17,707 nucleotides of DNA from an uncultured Clostridia bacterium (GTDB lineage: Bacteria > Bacillota > Clostridia > Lachnospirales > Anaerotignaceae), in assembly GCA_937888765.1 (NCBI GenBank), contig CALASU010000053.1, positions 1-17,707 of the forward strand. Reading direction: 5' to 3'. This document shows, in pieces, positions 12,973 to 17,707 of the stretch. The position numbers were made by a program, and so were the translations under genes. The stretch's first letter is position 1. Every line of letters starts with the position of its first letter. The notes under the pieces were generated by a model, which searched no databases, was not told the origin of the DNA, and worked only from the letters and a program-made list of their open reading frames with translations.

Positions 12973-13758
12973 TTATTCCCAGATAATATTCGCTTTCTTT
13001 CTGGGTGCAGTGCGCTGATACGTTACATTCGGAACACCCATCAGCATAACAGCGGCAAGGTGTTGATTTTCTTTGATCTTCAGACGTTCCTTCAATTCGG
13101 GGGTTCTGTTGATCGCCCCCATCAAAAAGCCGCTGTACAGCACGCCGATTCCCATAGACTGCGCCATCAGTTCAATCGAAGTAGCCGCAAGCCCTCCGTT
13201 CATCGGATTTTCTGTCAGCACCAGTACCATCGCATTTGCATGACAGAACAATCTGTCCTCATTCGGATCAGCGGCATATTTATCACAGACAATGCGCAGC
13301 AGAGGTGTATAAGGCCCCATCAGACCGCTGTCTACCATCTTGCCCAGTGTATCCCAGAGGATCGGTTTGATTTCCACCATCGTATCCTGTACCACAACAA
13401 AAGAAACATCCTGACGATTCCCCGCAGTGGGTGTGTATCTCCCTGCTTCCAGAATCATCGCCAGTGTATCTTTCGGGATAGGATCTGCTTTAAACTGTCT
13501 GACAGAACGACGGAACTGCATAAAGTGAAGCAGATTCTCGGGGTTCATTTTACAGCTTTCATCATAGTCCAGCACTTCTTCCATCGGCAGATTCGGAATG
13601 GAAACTGCTTTTGTCGGACAAACTGCAACACAGTGCCCGCACTCAAAACAGCTGTCAGCAATCTGCGCCTTGCCGTCCTGCAGACTGATCACGCCATAAA
13701 AACAGTCTTTCACGCACATACCACAGCCAATACATTTGTTTTGATCAATAGATACCAT
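12973..13758 (-). CDS. Ferredoxin-nitroreductase fusion protein
   Basis: The product has 261 residues. The N-terminus is a two-cluster ferredoxin: CIGCGMCVKDC (Cys9, 12, 15, 19) and CFECGHCVAVCP (Cys37, 40, 43, 47). From about residue 75 a nitroreductase-like FMN domain follows: RRSVRQFK (83-90), ILEAGRYTPTAGNRQ, ATSIELMAQSMGIGVLYSGF and the C-terminal VMLMGVPNVTYQR. This arrangement is common in strict anaerobes; the clusters likely feed electrons to the bound flavin. The substrate is unknown, and family members can reduce nitroaromatics or quinones or act in unknown redox steps. AAAGGAG lies upstream of the ATG. The gene follows the PfkB kinase gene by 51 bases on the same strand and ends at a strong terminator, so it is probably the last gene of that unit. 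Confidence 0.9.
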   Translation of the reverse strand: MVSIDQNKCIGCGMCVKDCFYGVISLQDGKAQIADSCFECGHCVAVCPTKAVSIPNLPMEEVLDYDESCKMNPENLLHFMQFRRSVRQFKADPIPKDTLAMILEAGRYTPTAGNRQDVSFVVVQDTMVEIKPILWDTLGKMVDSGLMGPYTPLLRIVCDKYAADPNEDRLFCHANAMVLVLTENPMNGGLAATSIELMAQSMGIGVLYSGFLMGAINRTPELKERLKIKENQHLAAVMLMGVPNVTYQRTAPRKKANIIWE

Positions 13759-13809
13759 ATACCTCGCTCCTTTTCTCTGATTTTCTTACTATTTTAAAAA
13801 GTTTCCTGC

Positions 13810-14745
13810 TTATGCTCTCACTCTTTTTCTGATTGTTTCCAGAGAGGGAATCCCGTCTGTTGCTCCAACGCTTTCTACTGCAAAGGAAGCCGCGGCACAG
13901 GCGAATTTTGCACATTCTGCCGTTTCCAAGCCCTCGGAAATCCCCCATAAAAAGCCCGAAACAAAGGTATCCCCCGCACCTGTCGTATCTACACATCTTT
14001 CGGCAGGAACTGCAGGTACAGAATACACCCCTGTATGATCCCCGACAATACAGCCCTTCTCGCCGCATTTGATGACAGCCGTTTTCACGCCCATATCCAG
14101 TAAGAGCTGTACATTCCGATAAGGGTCTTTTTCTCCCGTCAGAAGCGCGATTTCTGATTCATTCGGGAAAATATAGTCTATGTAAGGCAGAAGCTCTGTA
14201 ATATCCTGTATCGTTTCGCCGTTTTTTGCTTTTGTCATATCCACAGCAAGAATCCTGCCTTTTTCTTTTATAAAAGAAAACAGCTTTTTCATTTCAGAAA
14301 TTGTCAGCAGCGGAGAAACAAACATACTGGCAAAACTGATGATTTCGGCAGAATCCTCGATAAAGGGCTGAATATCCGCCAGCGACAGCCTGCGTAAACT
14401 GCTGTTCGGATTTGTCAGAAAATGTCTTTCTCCGGAGGTATCTATCAGAACAATATTGATGCCTGTCGGAATATCTTTCTGTATCTGCACGCTGTCCGCA
14501 GAAATCCTTCTTTCCTGTAAAAGCCCCAGAACCCTTTTTCCCGCTTCATCATCCCCGACTTTGGAAATCAACTGTACTTTCTTGCCGAATCCCGAAAGAA
14601 GCAGGGCTTCATTCAGGGCATCGCCGCCAAAAGACATTTTAATGGTGTCCATAGGAATCGAACCTGCGGAAAATACCGCTTCATTTACAGGAGAAGCCAG
14701 AATATCAATAATTGCCGCACCGATTACAGTAATATCATATGCCAT
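13810..14745 (-). CDS. PfkB-family carbohydrate or nucleoside kinase
   Basis: The product has 311 residues from Met at 14745. It is a ribokinase-like protein: the N-terminal strand YDITVIGAAIIDILASPV, the substrate-side motif FGGDALNEALLLSGFG, lid strands, and the C-terminal signature DTTGAGDTFVSGFLWG with catalytic Asp near residue 259. These kinases transfer phosphate from ATP to a sugar or nucleoside; the substrate cannot be read from the sequence. The ATG at 14745 is chosen because GGGGGA lies seven bases upstream; an in-frame ATG at 14760 has a weak site and would add MGDDE. A LysR gene lies upstream and the ferredoxin-nitroreductase lies 51 bases downstream. Four tandem 7-bp units in its promoter region may vary its expression. 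Confidence 0.9.
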   Translation of the reverse strand: MAYDITVIGAAIIDILASPVNEAVFSAGSIPMDTIKMSFGGDALNEALLLSGFGKKVQLISKVGDDEAGKRVLGLLQERRISADSVQIQKDIPTGINIVLIDTSGERHFLTNPNSSLRRLSLADIQPFIEDSAEIISFASMFVSPLLTISEMKKLFSFIKEKGRILAVDMTKAKNGETIQDITELLPYIDYIFPNESEIALLTGEKDPYRNVQLLLDMGVKTAVIKCGEKGCIVGDHTGVYSVPAVPAERCVDTTGAGDTFVSGFLWGISEGLETAECAKFACAAASFAVESVGATDGIPSLETIRKRVRA

Positions 14746-14783
14746 TTCATCATCCCCCATAGTATTCCATATAAAACTCTGCC

Positions 14784-14799
14784 ATACTAACCTTAGTAT
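14784..14799. promoter_or_regulatory. Perfect 16-bp palindrome upstream of the kinase
   Basis: ATACTAA (14784-14790), CC, TTAGTAT (14793-14799) form an inverted repeat abutting the 7-bp tandem repeats. Its position between the likely -10 elements and the kinase start fits an operator. The LysR protein encoded next door is a candidate binder, but LysR sites usually follow a T-N11-A pattern, which this does not show clearly. Confidence 0.4.
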
Positions 14800-14822
14800 A
14801 TAGTATATAGTATATAGTATAT
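14795..14822. repeat. Four tandem copies of AGTATAT
   Basis: The 7-bp unit AGTATAT occurs exactly four times in a row (14795, 14802, 14809, 14816). On the minus strand each unit junction yields TATACT, a good -10 hexamer, so the kinase promoter region holds several overlapping -10 candidates. A unit of 7 bp is prone to slipped-strand copying, which could change promoter spacing. Confidence 0.85.
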
Positions 14823-14844
14823 CCTATTTCATATCTATAACCTT

Positions 14845-15729
14845 TTATAAGATCTGTTGATTCAGAAAGTCAATCACAATCTGCATCGGCTCAGAAATCC
14901 ATTTATCTCTGTGATACAGCAGCTGTGACCAGACCTCAATCTCAAAATCATGTACCGACAGATACGCCAGTGTTCCTTTTTCCACAAAGGAACGTGTCAC
15001 ATAATCCGGAAGAAAAGAAACCCCCACATTCTGCTCCAGCAGGGTACAGATCAGATTGGCATTCCCGCTGACAAACACGGGCTGTATCTGTAAAGAACGT
15101 GCCGCCAGCTGCTGATCCATCACACGGCGATAGCTCATACCCTTTTCCGTCAGCAGAAACGGCTCTTTTACCAGTTCTTCCAGAGGAATCTCTGCCCGCT
15201 TTGCCAGAGGACTTCCCGCCGCACAGACAAAGTGCATCCCGATGCGGCTTTCCTGCAGTGTTACATAATTCGTATCATAAATATGGCTGTCCAGTGTATA
15301 TACCAGATCCACTTCATTCTGATTCAGCAGGCGAAACATTTCCTCCGTCCCTGCCGCCACACATTCCAGTGTAATACCGGGGTATCTGCGATGCAGTTCG
15401 GGAAAGATGCGTGGGATCACTTCTCTGGAAAGAGAATCTGCCATTGCAACCCTTACACGCCCTTTGAGCTGCGCAGGCTTTTCTGCGGCATGTATGAACT
15501 GCTGCAGGTCTTCATTGATCTTGTGCGCCAGCTGCAAAAACTGTGTTCCATGCTCCGTCAGCATAACGGTACGATTGATTCGCTCAAACAGCGGAACACC
15601 AAGCTCTGTTTCCAGCTGTTTGATCTGGAAGGATACCGTAGACTGAGAATAGCCCAGTTTTTCCCCTGCTTTCGTAAAACTTTTCAATTCTGCCACATGT
15701 ATAAAGGTTTCCAAATTTTTAATATCCAT
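14845..15729 (-). CDS. LysR-family transcriptional regulator
   Basis: The product has 294 residues from Met at 15729. The N-terminal winged helix-turn-helix MDIKNLETFIHVAELKSF continues with AGEKLGYSQSTVSFQIKQLE, followed by the linker helix and a periplasmic-binding-protein-like effector domain (from about residue 85, RVRVAMADSL to the end). The length is standard. The start is preferred over an in-frame ATG at 15741 because TGGGGGC lies four bases before it and because family members begin at M-D/E-x-x-x-L-xx-F. The inducer is unknown. The gene lies in the same direction as, and about 100 bases before, the PfkB kinase and ferredoxin-nitroreductase genes, which are natural candidates for its targets. 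Classical LysR targets are divergent, and none is found upstream here. Confidence 0.92.
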   Translation of the reverse strand: MDIKNLETFIHVAELKSFTKAGEKLGYSQSTVSFQIKQLETELGVPLFERINRTVMLTEHGTQFLQLAHKINEDLQQFIHAAEKPAQLKGRVRVAMADSLSREVIPRIFPELHRRYPGITLECVAAGTEEMFRLLNQNEVDLVYTLDSHIYDTNYVTLQESRIGMHFVCAAGSPLAKRAEIPLEELVKEPFLLTEKGMSYRRVMDQQLAARSLQIQPVFVSGNANLICTLLEQNVGVSFLPDYVTRSFVEKGTLAYLSVHDFEIEVWSQLLYHRDKWISEPMQIVIDFLNQQIL

Positions 15730-15779
15730 AACTGCCCCCATATGCTATAAACTGCTTTTTTATACTGTACCCGAAAACA

Positions 15780-15807
15780 AATATACTTACAAGTCTTTTT
15801 ATATCAA
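15780..15807 (-). promoter_or_regulatory. Possible promoter of the LysR gene
   Basis: On the minus strand TTGATA (15802-15807), a 16-bp spacer and TATATT (15780-15785) lie about 50 bases before the start codon. A second -10-like TATAAA closer to the gene has no good -35. Confidence 0.4.
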
Positions 15808-15816
15808 CAGCATTAC

Positions 15817-15850
15817 AGAAAAAGAGCATTTCACCGAAGTGAAATGCTCT
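15817..15850 (-). terminator. Intrinsic terminator after the SLH-protein gene
   Basis: AGAGCATTTCAC (15823-15834) pairs perfectly with GTGAAATGCTCT (15839-15850) around a tetraloop. On the minus strand the stem is followed by TTTTTC. It lies about 90 bases after the SLH gene's stop; nothing recognisable was seen at 15851-15939. Confidence 0.8.
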
Positions 15851-15939
15851 CTTGATTTTATGATTGGGGGTACTGTTTCTCCCCCACCTTCGGACAGATC
15901 ACAGATCCATCCCGAAAGAAGTATTTTTTATCTTACGGA

Positions 15940-17691
15940 TCAATGTGCTTTACAAAAGCGCATCATCATAGAAGCAACCTGTGCTCTTGTTGCATCGCCT
16001 TTTGGATTCAGTCTGCCGTCTGTATCGCCGCTGATGATACCGTTTTCAACAGCCCATCTCATCGCAGGAGCCGCATAACCACTCACATCGCCTGCATCTT
16101 TATTTGTCAGCGCAGGACCGTTTGCACCGGGAGAACCCGCGAAACGATACAGCATAACTGCCAGCTGTTCTCTTGTGATAGAGTCATTGGGGCCAAACTG
16201 ACCATCGCCGTAACCGGAGATGATGCCTTCGCCTGCTGCCCATGCAACTGCCTTTGCGAAATACTGGCTGCTTACGTCATTGAAATCTGCAGGAGCTTCT
16301 GCTTCAGGGTTGTGCTGCAGGTTGTGCAGTACCATTGCCAGCATACCTCTTGTCATTGTTGCATTGGGTGTGAATGTTGTTTCAGATGTGCCGCTGAACA
16401 GCTCATGGCTGCTTGCGAAATCAACTGCATCATTGAACCAGTCGCCTCTGGAAACGTCGTCGAAATCTTTGCTGTTATCAACAAATTTCAGTGTTGTGCC
16501 GTCAGCTACTGTCACTGTTACAGAGTCGCCGCTTGTTACAACATCTCTTACGACTGTTTCTGTACCGTCAGGATTTACCACTACCGCAACTGTACCTGCG
16601 GAAGCACCATCCAGAGGAATTGTTACTGTTGTTTCTTCTGTACCGTCATCTGTGCTGATTATGATGCTGTCTGCTTTGTCGCCTTTCTCTGCTACGTTTA
16701 CGGAAACTGGCAGATCCGCAGCACCGTCGCCGTCAACGTCAGAATCTGCTGTTACAGTTACTGTTGTTGTTTTCACGCCGTCTGCATCTGTTTCAGCTAC
16801 AGCTTTTGTACCTTCTGCTGTTGTTACTGTTTCTTTGACTGTACCATCTGTGTTTTCCACAGTTTCTCTGACTGTACCGTCTGTTGTTGTTTCTGTTGTT
16901 GTTACAGTACCATCTTTCGCTTCCACAGTTTCTGTTTTGTTGCCTTCTGCGTCAGTTTCTGTTGTTGTTACTGTGCCGTCTTTCTTTGTTTCTACGACAG
17001 TTGTGGAACCGTCTTCCTGTTTTGTTGTTTCTGTTACAGTGCCGTTCTTATCTGTAGTTGTTGTGGTTGTAGACGTCGTGGTACTTGTAGTTGTTGTGGT
17101 TGTGGTGGTAGTAGTTGGTATTGTCTCAGGCGGAGTTGTTCCCTGCTGCCCTTCATTATCATCAAATGAACAGATTGTACACTGAGAAGTATCCGTGCTT
17201 ATTTCACTTGAAACAACACGGCAGTATTCTCCCTTGCCGAAATCTCCTATAAATATATAGCTACAATTTTCAGGGACGATATAACTGAAAGTCACGCTAC
17301 CTGATTCATCAGCGGTTTGCTGGTCGATATAAAACAGATTGTCAGATGAAAGGATATTCTCAACCTCAGTGCTGTTTACTGCAAGAAGCAGATAGTCCGT
17401 GCTTGGGACTGCCTCAGTATAGGTGTAATTCTGTAATGATGAAGACTCATCTGACAGAATGCTTATCGTATCAAGAGATAGAGTTTTGGCTGTAAGTTCT
17501 GTGCCTGTGCTGTTGTAGTAGATGATGGCGGAGAATAAACAATCTTTTCCTGAATTTTCCGTTATAGCATTCCACTGTTCTTCAGTTCCTTTAAAATAAA
17601 TATTTTTAAACAAATTAGGGATAGGAAATCTGAAAGTTTTATGATAGAATGAGGACCCCATGAAACAGAGCATCGTACTCATCGTCTCCAT
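15940..17691 (-). CDS. SLH-domain surface protein, N-terminus missing or disrupted
   Basis: 583 residues are readable, but the true start is uncertain. Residues about 28-63 (NIYFKGTEEQWNAI...IIYYNS) look like the end of the last repeat of a BspA-like leucine-rich domain, so more repeats would be expected upstream. A domain of unknown function follows (about 95-165, DYLLLAVNSTEV...YIDQQTADESG). Then come a Thr-rich linker (193-213), about eight 10-12-residue repeats of the type xDGTVTxTET (214-310), and three SLH domains (409-460, 470-518, 532-583; DVSxxxWFxxAVxxA, ITREQLAVMLYRF). SLH domains bind secondary cell-wall polymer, so the protein belongs on the cell surface. No signal peptide follows the first ATG, and the frame stays open to the window edge. 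Base composition changes near 17640, before the recognisable domains begin. Confidence 0.8.
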   Translation of the reverse strand: METMSTMLCFMGSSFYHKTFRFPIPNLFKNIYFKGTEEQWNAITENSGKDCLFSAIIYYNSTGTELTAKTLSLDTISILSDESSSLQNYTYTEAVPSTDYLLLAVNSTEVENILSSDNLFYIDQQTADESGSVTFSYIVPENCSYIFIGDFGKGEYCRVVSSEISTDTSQCTICSFDDNEGQQGTTPPETIPTTTTTTTTTTSTTTSTTTTTTDKNGTVTETTKQEDGSTTVVETKKDGTVTTTETDAEGNKTETVEAKDGTVTTTETTTDGTVRETVENTDGTVKETVTTAEGTKAVAETDADGVKTTTVTVTADSDVDGDGAADLPVSVNVAEKGDKADSIIISTDDGTEETTVTIPLDGASAGTVAVVVNPDGTETVVRDVVTSGDSVTVTVADGTTLKFVDNSKDFDDVSRGDWFNDAVDFASSHELFSGTSETTFTPNATMTRGMLAMVLHNLQHNPEAEAPADFNDVSSQYFAKAVAWAAGEGIISGYGDGQFGPNDSITREQLAVMLYRFAGSPGANGPALTNKDAGDVSGYAAPAMRWAVENGIISGDTDGRLNPKGDATRAQVASMMMRFCKAH

Positions 17692-17707
17692 CGTCGTCGG
17701 CCTTCTC
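17660..17707 (+). CDS. Possible start of a membrane-anchored protein (partial)
   Basis: The last 48 bases read on the plus strand as MKQSIVLIVSIVVGLL, an uncleaved-signal-like membrane start, with GAGG five bases before the ATG. Most codons end in C, unlike the neighbouring DNA. This recalls the first helix of CpaB/RcpC-type pilus proteins, but 16 residues cannot prove that. It overlaps the 5' end of the minus-strand SLH frame, so both cannot be intact there. Confidence 0.35.
   Translation, partial: MKQSIVLIVSIVVGLL

Noticed and set aside
15943..17185. Plus-strand Val/Ser-rich and Cys-rich frames across the SLH gene
   Set aside because: They are mirror images of the Thr-rich linker and the DGTV repeats (Thr codons read backwards give Val/Cys/Ser); the minus strand has clear SLH domains.

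Overview
The window looks like ordinary chromosome from a Gram-positive anaerobic Clostridia bacterium, probably of the Lachnospirales. The evidence is the G-rich Shine-Dalgarno sites, intermediate GC content, ferredoxin-type enzymes, a YtaF homologue, MnmM/YtqB, RecD2, DUF1846, and a protein with SLH domains and a copper-amine-oxidase-like wall stalk. Family assignments were made by eye from motifs; no database was searched. No rRNA, tRNA, CRISPR array or transposase was seen, and no gene-free gap exceeds about 200 bases. Most genes lie on the minus strand.

Positions 1-4080 concern metal ions. From right to left they hold ytaF (+), a P2-type calcium ATPase (-), an ArsR/CzrA-type zinc/cobalt sensor (-) and the first 79 codons of a heavy-metal P-type ATPase (-). 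The sensor has the four-ligand alpha-5 metal site. A near-identical operator sits in front of both the sensor and the exporter, so the two form a self-regulated efflux unit. The sensor's promoter lies inside the last codons of the calcium ATPase.

Positions 4081-8817 hold a DUF1846 protein with its own promoter and a recD2-comF pair whose reading frames overlap. Positions 8880-9512 hold two small genes that diverge: a cysteine-rich DUF1540-like protein and a ribbon-helix-helix protein. Boxes repeating every 11 bp lie between them. Positions 9621-12046 are a tight two-gene unit: a QueG-like two-cluster ferredoxin protein, then a secreted phosphatase built from a wall stalk, a domain resembling the SAM-hydroxide adenosyltransferase C-terminal barrel, and a Cys-x5-Arg phosphatase. 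mnmM (+) follows, with a good promoter.

Positions 12973-15729 hold a LysR regulator, a PfkB-family kinase and a ferredoxin-nitroreductase, all on the minus strand. The kinase is preceded by four exact copies of a 7-bp unit that contains -10 hexamers. Positions 15940-17691 encode a protein with three SLH domains that looks cut off at its N-terminus. The last 50 bases differ in composition and read on the plus strand as the start of a membrane-anchored protein, which suggests a junction near 17640.

Four intergenic gaps carry clusters of perfect palindromes, several with 3-nt loops, that look like a mosaic family of repeats. I see no clear new multi-gene system. The best leads are the 11-bp phased boxes, the 7-bp promoter repeat, the hairpin over the ytaF ribosome-binding site, the three-part secreted phosphatase, and the palindrome family.
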